A stretch of DNA of 57,991 bases, from assembly GCA_903877165.1 (NCBI GenBank), contig CAIRCU010000004.1, positions 1 to 57,991 on the forward strand. Direction: 5' to 3'. The notes under the pieces are model-generated. The model was not told the DNA's origin, made no database searches, and was given only the letters and a program-made list of their open reading frames with translations. The first letter of the stretch is position 1; every line of letters begins with the position of its first letter. The translations under genes were made by a program, and so were the position numbers. Below are positions 8,311-16,786 of this stretch, one piece after another. This stretch comes from Methanobacteriota archaeon (lineage in GTDB: Archaea; Thermoplasmatota; E2; DHVEG-1).

Positions 8311-8742
8311 ATGAACTACGTGATTGTCTACTGGTCACACTACGGCAACGGCAAAAAACTCGTCGAACACCTCGCCGCGACACTCAAGGCGAAAGGCGCT
8401 GACACCCAGGTTCTCAGGACCGACGAGGCGAACCCCGCTTCCCTGCCGCCCGCGGACGCGTACGTCTTCTCCGCCCCCGCCGAAGCCATGAACTTGCAGG
8501 TAAACATGCGCAGCTTCATGAAAAAGCTCAATGGCATGGCCGGGAAGAAATACGGCATCATCAATACCCATGGCATGAAAAAAAACCGACTCGCGAAGAT
8601 GGAGAAACTCCTCTCGAAAAAAGACATGGTGAAGCTCGCCGAGATCGACTTCCTCGTCGGGGATGGAACCCAGACCGGCAACGGCCTGCCCACGGGATGG
8701 GAGGCCGCCATGAACTGTTTCGCCGATAAACTCATCACGTAG
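8311..8742 (+). CDS. Flavodoxin-like protein
   Basis: A 143-residue single-domain flavodoxin. The FMN phosphate loop is WSHYGNGKK at residues 8-16 (the usual form is S/T-x-T-G-x-T), then SAPAEAMNLQ at the second loop and a GDGTQTGNGLPTG near the C-terminus. It would carry electrons or act as an FMN-dependent reductase. The start is ATGAACTACG at 8311; a longer reading frame from 7870 belongs to another gene. It is second in the HxlR operon, an arrangement common for redox-controlled flavoproteins. Confidence 0.82.
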   Translation: MNYVIVYWSHYGNGKKLVEHLAATLKAKGADTQVLRTDEANPASLPPADAYVFSAPAEAMNLQVNMRSFMKKLNGMAGKKYGIINTHGMKKNRLAKMEKLLSKKDMVKLAEIDFLVGDGTQTGNGLPTGWEAAMNCFADKLIT

Positions 8743-8778
8743 AAACGAGTCCTCAGGCGGGTTTTCCACACAACGATA

Positions 8779-9396
8779 TCAGACGATAGGCTGCCTTAGA
8801 ATCGTCCGTAACTTTTCCGCAGAAGTCCTGCGCATATCACTGAGGTAAATCTCGTGATGCTTCTGCACCGTCCCGTCGAAAGAACGCCCTGACGCCTTGA
8901 TGAACTCATGGAGACCGGTGATGGTCGGCCCTTCGCTTGCAAACGACCCCACATGAAGCACCTGAGCGCAGAGGCCTTCCGCAAGCTCCTCGAACCTCAG
9001 CTGGCCGAGCACAAGAGACGGTTTCGCCTTGCGAACCACCGCCACAGCCGCCGCGACCATCGTCTCCGTGATGAACTCCGGCTGCACGATGAAGATCCTC
9101 CACTGCCACCCCTCCTTTCGCTCAACGGAGAACCGAGCCATGTCCACCGCCCACCACAAGCCCTCCATGGGCATGACCGCGTAGTCCCAGCATAGTTCCT
9201 TTTTCGCAGTGAACTTGAGTTTATAGGCGACTGAGAACAACGCCTCGACCGCCTGTGAGAATTCTTGCGAGGTGTTCGGATCACCGGCGCCGTCCACCGA
9301 CAGAATTCTCAACGGGGGTACGGTAACGAACACCGGCTTCGCCGAAGCCGTGTACAGCTCTTTGAACTTCTTCTTCAGATCCAGTTTCTCAGCCAC
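8779..9396 (-). CDS. GyrI-like small-molecule binding domain protein
   Basis: A 205-residue stand-alone GyrI-like (SHS2-repeat) protein. It opens with the conserved basic helix KKKFKELY, the ILSVDGAGDPN strand-turn and a Trp/aromatic-rich ligand pocket (DYAVMPMEGLWW), and ends with a Tyr-rich LSDMRRT motif. Members bind amphipathic molecules and some have hydrolase activity. The start is GTG at 9396, overlapping the end of the flavin reductase gene by 8 nt with GGGAGAG just upstream, so the pair is translated together. Confidence 0.82.
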   Translation of the reverse strand: MAEKLDLKKKFKELYTASAKPVFVTVPPLRILSVDGAGDPNTSQEFSQAVEALFSVAYKLKFTAKKELCWDYAVMPMEGLWWAVDMARFSVERKEGWQWRIFIVQPEFITETMVAAAVAVVRKAKPSLVLGQLRFEELAEGLCAQVLHVGSFASEGPTITGLHEFIKASGRSFDGTVQKHHEIYLSDMRRTSAEKLRTILRQPIV

Positions 9397-9952
9397 GATG
9401 TTTTCTCTCCCGTTTCCCTATGTCCCAGGCCTTGGCGTACGGCTCACCCAGCGTCCAATAGCTCGTATCGTGCATGACGAAGAGCAGTGGATGCAGCTTC
9501 CCGGCATCGATCTTTCCGTCAGTCAGAATCGCCTCATCGCAGTATGTCCCTGCGATTTCCCCGATGAAGACATCGTGACTGGGAAAATCAATGGTCTTCA
9601 CGAGCCGGCACTCCATAGTTACTGGGCATTCCTGGATCATCGGCGCGGTCTTCAGCGTCCCGTAGAAAACCGAGAACACCGACGCCTTCTCGACGCTCTT
9701 CCCTGAGACGAGGCCGCAGTAATCGGTCTTACAGACCTGATCCACACAGGGGATGTTGACACTGAACGTCTTGTTCTGCCGGATTCCTGCGTTTGAGTAA
9801 TGAGATTTGTTTAAACTCACGGAGATCTGCTTCATGTCCATGATTCCCACATGGGCGATTGTAAGAAAATTCACCTTTCCTTCCACCACGGTGCCGACTA
9901 GCGTCGTAAGCGACGGATACAGCCCATTGGTATTCTTCAGTTCCTTCTTCAT
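9389..9952 (-). CDS. Flavin reductase family protein
   Basis: A 187-residue protein of the FMN-binding flavin reductase split-barrel family. Typical elements are the early LVGTVVEGKVNFLTIAHVG strand pair, the ISVSLNKSHYSNAGI phosphate-binding loop, NIPCVDQVCKTDYCGLVSG, and a late HPLLF. Four cysteines cluster in the NIP region, as in archaeal ferric or flavin reductases with a redox-active pair. GGAGG lies 5 nt before the ATG at 9952, so the longer TTG start at 9961 is rejected. Confidence 0.88.
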   Translation of the reverse strand: MKKELKNTNGLYPSLTTLVGTVVEGKVNFLTIAHVGIMDMKQISVSLNKSHYSNAGIRQNKTFSVNIPCVDQVCKTDYCGLVSGKSVEKASVFSVFYGTLKTAPMIQECPVTMECRLVKTIDFPSHDVFIGEIAGTYCDEAILTDGKIDAGKLHPLLFVMHDTSYWTLGEPYAKAWDIGKRERKHRG

Positions 9953-10211
9953 TCCTTCCAACCTCCTTTCACTCCAAGAGAGTATTCGTCAATCCACCTC
10001 GTCGAGAACTCAGCCGATTCACCCTGCGAGGAGACCGTCTCTCTCCGATGCCGAGACTGTAAGCCACTTCATGAGGAAAAACCACCCAAGCCCAACGTAA
10101 ACGGTGAGGCCTCTATAAGCTTTCAGACCACGCCTCTCCACCATATTCCAGACTCGGAGACCCGGGAGCAAATCTCTTATGCGAGGCACACGATGTGGAA
10201 CCGACCTTCGT

Positions 10212-11651
10212 ATGAGGATCCTGCTCATCGAGCCGAACATCCGGTCCTATGCCCTGCTCCCGCCGATCTCCCTGCCGGCCTTGAAAGGATTCCTGAACAC
10301 CTGGACAACGCACCACGCGAGCATCCTGGACCTGGTGTTCCACAAACCCGACTGGCAAACCCAGATAATAAAAACCCTGGAGGAGGAACGTCCTGACGTC
10401 GTCGGCCTCTCCGTGTTGAGCTTCAACTACCCAGAGGCCCTGAGCATTGCCGGCTTCATCAAGGAGCATTCCGTGGTGCCGATCATCTTCGGCGGCGTAC
10501 ATGTCATCCTCTCACCCGATGAAGTCATCGGACACCCTGAGGTGGACATGATCTGCACCGGCGAGGGAGAGCTCACCCTCAAAGCCCTCCTCGACAACGG
10601 AGGAGACCCGCAGGGGGTCGACGGTCTCTGGTTCAAACATCACGGCGAGGTCCACAAAAATCCGCCACGACCGCTCGCCCAGGACATCGATGCCTTCGGC
10701 TTCCCGGACTTCTCCGATTTTGATATGCCACGCTACTTCTTCATCAACCATCATCATGTACCGATCATGGCCTCGCGTGGATGCCCGTACTCCTGCACGT
10801 ACTGCAGCAACCACGCGCTTAAGAACGCCTTGAAAGAACCCTATGTTCGTTTCCGGACCGTCGACAGTATCATACAGGAAATCGACCTGAGGGTCGAGCA
10901 GTACGCGAAGGCCGGGATGCGTTTCCTGTACTTCTTCGACGATACCTTCATCCTGGACCCTCGGTTTATCACCAGCTTCTGCCAAGCATACAAGGCGAAG
11001 GGGTACCATGAATGGCTCCCATGGAACGTCAATGTGCGGGCTAACCTCGTCACCGAGGACCTCATGAGGATGATGAAAGACGCGGGATGTTACCAGGTGC
11101 GAATGGGCGTCGAGTCCGGCAATGAACAGCTGCGCAACACCGTCTACCGCCGCAACATGACCAACCAACAGATCGATGACGCATTCACCGCGATCCACCA
11201 TGCGGGCCTGCAACTCCGGCTGTACTTCATCGTCGGCGCACCGCAGGAGACCCTCGCCATGATGCAGGAGAGCCTCGCGCTAGCGAAACAAGCGTCGGCG
11301 GACGAGGTCTTCTTCGGCCTCCTCTATCCCCTCCCCGGGACAGAAATCCAACAGATCTGCCGCCAGACACGCATCCTCAACGAACCACAGGACGCCATCA
11401 GCGAAAGCATCGGACCAGTATCGCGGACACTCACCGTCTCCCCCCGTCAACTCCGCCGATTCATGCGTTCGGTTGCACGCTGGCAGGTGACCCACTACCT
11501 CACTGAAGGATATCATCTCAAAGGACCGAGGTTCCTCCTCGACAGCCTCTGGTTCGCCGTCTCCCTCAAACACGCCTATGACTTTGAGTCCAATCAACTA
11601 TTGCGTTGGAACGTCCAAGGCTACAAACTCGATGTACTCTATCAAAAATAA
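10212..11651 (+). CDS. B12-binding radical SAM protein
   Basis: A 479-residue relative of the enzyme at 1020, with the same two-domain build: a cobalamin-binding half (MRILLIEPN start, GLSVLSFNY, IIFGGVHVILSP, CTGEGELTL) and a radical SAM half with CPYSCTYC around residue 196, FFDDTFILD, RMGVESGNEQLR and a C-terminal helical part. The start at 10212 is chosen because this family usually opens with MRILLIxP; an in-frame ATG at 10179 is less likely. It is monocistronic; a TATA-like CTCTATAAG lies near 10112-10120. The substrate is unknown. Confidence 0.88.
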   Translation: MRILLIEPNIRSYALLPPISLPALKGFLNTWTTHHASILDLVFHKPDWQTQIIKTLEEERPDVVGLSVLSFNYPEALSIAGFIKEHSVVPIIFGGVHVILSPDEVIGHPEVDMICTGEGELTLKALLDNGGDPQGVDGLWFKHHGEVHKNPPRPLAQDIDAFGFPDFSDFDMPRYFFINHHHVPIMASRGCPYSCTYCSNHALKNALKEPYVRFRTVDSIIQEIDLRVEQYAKAGMRFLYFFDDTFILDPRFITSFCQAYKAKGYHEWLPWNVNVRANLVTEDLMRMMKDAGCYQVRMGVESGNEQLRNTVYRRNMTNQQIDDAFTAIHHAGLQLRLYFIVGAPQETLAMMQESLALAKQASADEVFFGLLYPLPGTEIQQICRQTRILNEPQDAISESIGPVSRTLTVSPRQLRRFMRSVARWQVTHYLTEGYHLKGPRFLLDSLWFAVSLKHAYDFESNQLLRWNVQGYKLDVLYQK

Positions 11652-11692
11652 AAAGGTTTAACTTACGTACACGCCATTCAGGGGCGACCCTC

Positions 11693-12982
11693 ATGGATCT
11701 CAGCAAAGAGGGGATCGGTTTTCGTGCCAACTTCTTCTATCGGTACCGGCGGTTCATCAAAACCCTGAAAATCTACCTGATGATCGCCGGGCCAGGCATC
11801 ATCGTCATGGTAGCGGATAACGACGCCGGCGGCATCACGACCTACACCGCGACCGGCGCGAAGTTCGGCTTCAGCCTCATCTGGTTCCTCATCCTCCTCG
11901 GACCAATCGCCTACGTGATTCAAGAGATGACGGTCCGCCTCGGCGCAGTCACGAAACGCGGGCACGCCGAAGCGATCTTCGACGCCTTCGGCAGCTTCTG
12001 GGGATGGTTCTCGCTTGGCGACCTCCTCCTGGTAAACTGGCTGACCCTCATCACCGAGTTCATCGGCATGACCGCCGCCCTCTCCATCTTCGGCATCAAC
12101 CCGATCATCACGGTCATCCTCGTACTTCTCTTGCTCATCGCAATCATCCTCCAGGGTCGGTACTGGACATGGGAGAAAATCGTCCTAGTCTTCTGCCTGC
12201 TCAACCTCATCTATATCCCCGCTGCATTCCTCATCAAACCGGATTGGAACACAGTGCTGAATAGCGGGCTAATCCCGCATTTCCAAGGCGGCTTCAGCGG
12301 CGATCTCTTCTTCTTCCTCATGGCCAACATAGGGACCACGATCGCCCCGTGGATGGTCTTCTTCCAGCAAAGCGCGGTCGTCGACAAAGGCATGAGAGAA
12401 AAAGACATCCCGTGGGGGAAGTTCGACACCGCTATCGGTGCGGCGTTCACGGTCATCGTCGCCATCTTCTGCATCGTCGTCACCGGCACCGTCCTGTACG
12501 GATCGAGCATCCAAAGCGCTGCTGAGGCGGCCACGGCCCTAATCAACCTGCATCAGAACGCCGGGGTGTTCCTCGCCATCGGACTGTTCGATGCCGGTTT
12601 GCTGGGTGCGATCTGCATCTCGCTGGCGAGCTCCTGGGCGTTCGGCGAAGTCTGGGGATGGGCGCACTCCCTCAATACTAAAATCCGGGAGGCTCCTTGG
12701 TTCTACCTTCTCTACATCCTCATCTTGGTGAGCGCGGCGCTCGTCGTCCTCATCCCGGGTGCGCCTTTGGTGCTCATCACCCTCTTCGTCCAGGTCGTGG
12801 CGGTCACGCTGCTGCCGGCGGCCCTCGTCTTCCTCATCCTCCTCCTGAACAATGAGGAGCTCATGGGGAAGTACAAGAACACCCTGGCGCAGAACATCAT
12901 CAGCACCATCATCGTCCTCTTCCTCGTCACCCTCTCCACGCTGTACTGTATCAGTGTCATCTTCCCCAACTTGTTCACCTGA
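11693..12982 (+). CDS. Divergent NRAMP family metal ion transporter (probable Mg2+ type)
   Basis: A 429-residue inner-membrane transporter with about 11 TM segments of the NRAMP fold. TM1 carries DNDAGGI instead of the canonical DPGN, and TM6 carries IGTTIAPW where Mn/Fe transporters have a GAxxMPH motif: the metal-binding Met and the His are replaced by Ala and Trp. Loss of the Met is expected for hard-ion (Mg2+) NRAMP relatives. The TATA AAAGGTTTAA at about 11653-11662 gives a short leader to the ATG at 11693; an earlier in-frame ATG lies inside the previous gene. The next two genes follow at 10 and 16 nt and form an operon. Confidence 0.85.
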   Translation: MDLSKEGIGFRANFFYRYRRFIKTLKIYLMIAGPGIIVMVADNDAGGITTYTATGAKFGFSLIWFLILLGPIAYVIQEMTVRLGAVTKRGHAEAIFDAFGSFWGWFSLGDLLLVNWLTLITEFIGMTAALSIFGINPIITVILVLLLLIAIILQGRYWTWEKIVLVFCLLNLIYIPAAFLIKPDWNTVLNSGLIPHFQGGFSGDLFFFLMANIGTTIAPWMVFFQQSAVVDKGMREKDIPWGKFDTAIGAAFTVIVAIFCIVVTGTVLYGSSIQSAAEAATALINLHQNAGVFLAIGLFDAGLLGAICISLASSWAFGEVWGWAHSLNTKIREAPWFYLLYILILVSAALVVLIPGAPLVLITLFVQVVAVTLLPAALVFLILLLNNEELMGKYKNTLAQNIISTIIVLFLVTLSTLYCISVIFPNLFT

Positions 12983-12992
12983 GGCATCCTCC

Positions 12993-13196
12993 ATGGCTCC
13001 GATCATTAACCTCATCGATAAATTCAAAACAACGATGCACCATCAGGTCGATGCCATCCGGGACATCAACCGCAAGTATCGGACTCCACGCATCAAGATG
13101 ACCCGAGCAGTCAGACTCTCGCTCCTCGGCATCCGCATCTATTTAATCATCCTGCTCAGTATCCTGCTCTACAGATTTATCACCCTCATCACCTAA
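12993..13196 (+). CDS. Small single-TM protein in the NRAMP operon
   Basis: A 67-residue protein not recognised as a family. The first 45 residues are basic and amphipathic (KFKTTMHHQVDAIRDINRKYR), and residues 46-64 form one TM helix (LGIRIYLIILLSILLYRF). It sits 10 nt after the transporter gene and 16 nt before the PRC/CBS gene. The placement suggests a transporter subunit or a membrane tether for the soluble regulator; this is inference. Confidence 0.65.
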   Translation: MAPIINLIDKFKTTMHHQVDAIRDINRKYRTPRIKMTRAVRLSLLGIRIYLIILLSILLYRFITLIT

Positions 13197-13212
13197 CGGA
13201 AGTGAATCGACC

Positions 13213-14484
13213 ATGAACGGGACAGCACCCACCGTGGCGAAATCGGAAACCACCTATTATCTCACCCAAATCCTGGGGACCGACATCTTCGTCAAAGAAA
13301 AAAAGATCGGAAGTCTGGAGGACTTCGTCATCGTCGACGGGGACAAGATCGCTGAAGTCGCCCAGCTCTACATCCACAGACCCTTCGGGAACCCCTCATT
13401 GCTGGTCCCCTGGGACCGCGTCAAGGTCGTGACACCACGGGAAATCGTCATCGACATCGACGACCCGGAGCAGTACGTCCGGGAGCCCAGCGAAGGAACA
13501 ATCTTTCTAAAAGACTACATCTTAGACAAAAAAGTCTTGGACATCGAAGGCAAAGAAGTGGAAGTCGTCTACGACATGAAACTGGTTCTCCGAGACAAAC
13601 TCTACGTCAGCGAAGTCGATCTCAGCCGCTACGGGTTCCTGAAACGGATTGGCCTGCGGCGCCTCTCCATGCTGCTGACGCGATCCGCGGACCGTATGAA
13701 AAACGGGATGATCCCCTGGGCATACATCCAACCGCTCCCCCACAACATAGGCAGCTTTGAAGGCGAGGTGCGGCTCAAAGTCATGAAGGAGAAGATCTCG
13801 GACATCCCTCCGGTGGACCTCGCGGACATCCTTGAAGAACTCGACCAGGACCAGCGGCTCGTACTCTTCCGCCAGCTGGAACCCGAACATGCATCCGACA
13901 CCCTCGAGGAAATCAACCCGAACGTCCAACGGGCCCTCATCTCTTCCCTGGAAAAGAGCCATGTGGCGGCACTCATCAGCGAGATGACCCCGGGTCAGGC
14001 TGCCGACATCCTTGCAGTTCTCCCCTGGTGGGAGGTCAAAGCAATCCTCCAACTCATGGATCCGGACAAAGTGAAGAAGATACAGGCCATCATCGAATTC
14101 CATGAAGAAAAAGTCATCCACTTCAGCACCGTCCGGTACATCACCGTTCCACCGGACATGACCGCAGATCAGGCGCAAGACGCCTACCCAAAGCTTGCGA
14201 AAAACAAAACCGTGATCATGTATCTATACGTAGTCGATGACCAAGGAAAACTCCTAGGCGTCATCGACATCAAAGAACTCCTGAAAGCCGATGATACAGC
14301 ACGGCTCAAAGACATCATGGTCGAGGATATCATCAGCCTGAAACCAGGCGCCCAGCTGAAGGAGGCTGCTGCCTTGTTCACCCATTATGGGTTCCGCGCA
14401 ATCCCTGTCGTCGATGATCAAGGCCGTCTCGTCGGGGTCGTCCCCTACCGCGATGTCATGAACCTCACCCATTACTTCATCTAG
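13213..14484 (+). CDS. PRC-barrel / MgtE N-domain / CBS-pair protein
   Basis: A 423-residue soluble protein. Residues 15-85 and about 95-175 look like PRC-barrel repeats; 195-300 is the helical MgtE intracellular N-domain (LADILEELDQDQRLVLFRQL, and repeated ADILAVL-type helices); 305-365 and 370-420 are two CBS domains (VVDDQGKLLGVIDIKELL, IPVVDDQGRLVGVV). In MgtE the N-domain plus CBS pair sense intracellular Mg2+ and gate the channel, but here no membrane domain follows. Lying in one operon with a divergent NRAMP, it is probably that transporter's Mg2+-sensing regulatory partner. Confidence 0.87.
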   Translation: MNGTAPTVAKSETTYYLTQILGTDIFVKEKKIGSLEDFVIVDGDKIAEVAQLYIHRPFGNPSLLVPWDRVKVVTPREIVIDIDDPEQYVREPSEGTIFLKDYILDKKVLDIEGKEVEVVYDMKLVLRDKLYVSEVDLSRYGFLKRIGLRRLSMLLTRSADRMKNGMIPWAYIQPLPHNIGSFEGEVRLKVMKEKISDIPPVDLADILEELDQDQRLVLFRQLEPEHASDTLEEINPNVQRALISSLEKSHVAALISEMTPGQAADILAVLPWWEVKAILQLMDPDKVKKIQAIIEFHEEKVIHFSTVRYITVPPDMTADQAQDAYPKLAKNKTVIMYLYVVDDQGKLLGVIDIKELLKADDTARLKDIMVEDIISLKPGAQLKEAAALFTHYGFRAIPVVDDQGRLVGVVPYRDVMNLTHYFI

Positions 14485-14530
14485 TGCACGGTATTGAATA
14501 TCTCTTTTCGTAATGCGACGAATACGTATA

Positions 14531-14573
14531 TAAAGAAAAAAAGGGAAAAAGAGGGGGGTGCCTCTTAGGCACC
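14531..14573 (-). terminator. Hairpin plus T-rich terminator of the M14 gene
   Basis: On the minus strand GGTGCCT and AGGCACC (7-bp stem, 3-nt loop, 14557-14573) enclose the stop codon of the carboxypeptidase and are followed by a run rich in T (14531-14550). The stop codon therefore sits in the hairpin itself. Confidence 0.6.
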
Positions 14574-16574
14574 GAAGAGGGCTCTCAAAATAGGGAAAGC
14601 GTTGGGGAAATGCTCAAGGAGCCAGGTGAGGAACGGTCGCGGTGGGATATACGGCATTTTCACATTCGTTGTGTTTGACCAGGGGCTCTCCAAGCCGTAT
14701 TTGTCCTTCGCTTTGACTTTGACGCTGTAGTCTGCCTTCACCGACCAGGTGTGGTTCGCGGTTGCGTTTTCCCCGGGAGCGTATGGTCCGATCCAGCCGC
14801 TGGTGTGGCCGTCGCCCCAGTTGAAGTCGTAGTAGAGTGTTTCGTTGTCATCCGGGTCGGTAGTACTTGTCGTATACTCGTAACTCCTCCCGACCTTTCC
14901 GCGTTGTTTTCCTTCAGGAGCCGAAGGCTTAGCCGGGGCACCGCCGGAGATAATCACATGGATGACCGAGCTGTACCACCAGGTGTGCCCACTAATGGTC
15001 TGAAGGCCGTCCGTTGAGCTTTGTACATCCTCATAGAAGGAATCATTCGTTCGCTCTTTGACGAGTCGGAGGTACGGGTTACTGTGGTAGACGTCGGGTC
15101 GCAGCACATCAGCGTATTTTTGGTCGACTTGGGCTTTGATGACGAAGTAGAGGTTTCCAGCGACCGTCGGGGTAATGTTTTCGCTGTAGACGGTCCCTGT
15201 AGTGTGTCCGTCCATAGCGCCGTCCCAGCCGGTGCCGCCGACATATTGGCCGGCGTGAGCGTCATAGTCCGTCGTACTGTATAGAGGGTGGTTTACGGGA
15301 TCCGGGTCGGTTCCCCACTGGATGTAGGTGTGGTCGACGACGAGGCTGCCGTTCACCATCCAGCGGAAGGAAAGTGGGGTTCCAGGGATGGTCACATAAT
15401 CGTTAGACACGGTGCCCTCCTGAATCTGGATGTTGGGTTGGGCCAGGTCAGATTGGTGGAGGATAATTCGGCGGACTTCCGCACCGAACCGTGGAACGGT
15501 ATCGTTGCCGAAGGTGGACTCAGCCGAATCCTTGATGTCGCTCATCTCCGGGGAGATCCATGCAACGCCCGCACCAAGATAGGGGCCGTAATGGACGTAG
15601 GGGGCTTCAACCGGGCAGGCCGTGGTATCTGAACCGTAGCCCCAGGAGCACATGTCTCCGTTGGTGGTATAGCCGACGGTGGTGGGGATGGTGCCGATGC
15701 TGTTGGCGTCGAGGTTGCCGCCGTAGTCGCCGATGTAGTCACCGAGCCGCAGGCTGGCGGCGTCGAAGAAGTAGAAGTCTGGTGGGGCGTAGGTGTAGCT
15801 ATGTCCTGAGATCGGGCTGGTACCGGAGATGCTTTGATGGGTGGATCCCCATGAGTAAAGGAGGAGCCGGGCGCCGCTGTGCCAGTCGAGGCCGACGCGG
15901 ATTTGGTGGTCATTGATGAAATCGACTAGGGTTTTGCCTTGGACGCTTGCCCAGATGCCGCCAGTGGGGTAGCCAGGTCCGTTCATGTCTGATTCGCGGT
16001 TGAGGTCCCAGCCGTTGGCGTCGTAGCGGTCGTGGTGGTCGTAGCCCCAGGGGTTGTGGGATACTTCAAGGTAGATTTCGCGGTTGTCGATGAGCCAGCG
16101 CAGCCAGGCTTTGGAGTAGTCGGGGCAGGGTTCGTCGGTGAAGGCCATGCGCATGAGCCAGTCAGCGAACCAGTAGTTGCCGATGGTGCCCTGCGTTTCG
16201 TCGCCGTGAACGTTTCCGAGGAACAAGACTTCGGGTTTGTTGAGGCCGAGGTTTTCGTTGGTGATGCGGAGGTAATAGTCGTCGTAGCCACCGGTAATCG
16301 TGCCGGTGCCGTAGACTTCATTCATTTTAATGAGCTCGAGGTACCCGGGGTATTGGGCTTCGAGGGCTTGGTACCAGCCGATGAGCTGGGCGATGTTGGT
16401 TGGCTTATGGTACCAGTCTGGTCCGAGCGGTGCCGTGGTGTTGTCTCGGTCCGCTTGGGTGATGGGTAGGTTCGTTCGATCCATGTTCTCGGAAAATGCC
16501 GAGGCAGGAAGGGCTGTGGCAAGCATGGTGAGGCAAACGAAAAGACTCACTATTCCTATCATTGACTTCTTCAT
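14565..16574 (-). CDS. Secreted M14 zinc carboxypeptidase with PKD domain
   Basis: A 669-residue exported metallopeptidase. Residues 1-27 form a signal peptide. The zinc ligands are His123 and Glu126 (NVHGDETQG) and His232 (LDWHSG); substrate-binding Asn192-Arg193 lie in GWDLNR, and the catalytic Glu is Glu343 in SPEMSDIKD. It would release C-terminal residues from peptides outside the cell. A linker domain follows (about 380-560) and a PKD-type domain (about 575-640: DPDDNETLYYDFNWGDG). The last 20 residues, PFLTWLLEHFPNAFPILR and on, form an amphipathic tail similar to those of other secreted proteins here. It stands alone with its own promoter and terminator. Confidence 0.93.
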   Translation of the reverse strand: MKKSMIGIVSLFVCLTMLATALPASAFSENMDRTNLPITQADRDNTTAPLGPDWYHKPTNIAQLIGWYQALEAQYPGYLELIKMNEVYGTGTITGGYDDYYLRITNENLGLNKPEVLFLGNVHGDETQGTIGNYWFADWLMRMAFTDEPCPDYSKAWLRWLIDNREIYLEVSHNPWGYDHHDRYDANGWDLNRESDMNGPGYPTGGIWASVQGKTLVDFINDHQIRVGLDWHSGARLLLYSWGSTHQSISGTSPISGHSYTYAPPDFYFFDAASLRLGDYIGDYGGNLDANSIGTIPTTVGYTTNGDMCSWGYGSDTTACPVEAPYVHYGPYLGAGVAWISPEMSDIKDSAESTFGNDTVPRFGAEVRRIILHQSDLAQPNIQIQEGTVSNDYVTIPGTPLSFRWMVNGSLVVDHTYIQWGTDPDPVNHPLYSTTDYDAHAGQYVGGTGWDGAMDGHTTGTVYSENITPTVAGNLYFVIKAQVDQKYADVLRPDVYHSNPYLRLVKERTNDSFYEDVQSSTDGLQTISGHTWWYSSVIHVIISGGAPAKPSAPEGKQRGKVGRSYEYTTSTTDPDDNETLYYDFNWGDGHTSGWIGPYAPGENATANHTWSVKADYSVKVKAKDKYGLESPWSNTTNVKMPYIPPRPFLTWLLEHFPNAFPILRALFGA

Positions 16575-16611
16575 ATTGAATTCCCCTATTCCTATATGCT
16601 ATATGTCGGTT

Positions 16612-16636
16612 TTTTTATAAAAAGCTTCTTAAGGAA
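16612..16636 (-). promoter_or_regulatory. Promoter of the M14 carboxypeptidase gene
   Basis: Minus-strand CCTTAAGAAGCTTTTTATA: the TATA element is at 16614-16622 and the CCTTAAG block three bases upstream. Predicted transcription start is near 16591, a leader of about 17 nt before the ATG at 16574. It matches the C25 promoter at 16 of 19 aligned bases. Confidence 0.6.
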
Positions 16637-16786
16637 ATCGCCTGCCTTTCCCTCTTGAATTATTCCCGGATATCTCTGGAAAATCCGTCTTTAAATCTGT
16701 TTTTCATCGAATATTATCGAAGATATCCTATTTTTCGCCACATTTCGTAATAAACGGAGCCAATGAATGGTTCTCACGGCCCTTGA

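Noticed and set aside
9797-10211. Search for a tRNA or small RNA between the flavin reductase and radical SAM genes
   Set aside because: No cloverleaf, TTC-A/G-A-x-TC loop pattern or CCA-compatible stem could be found; only promoter-like sequence.
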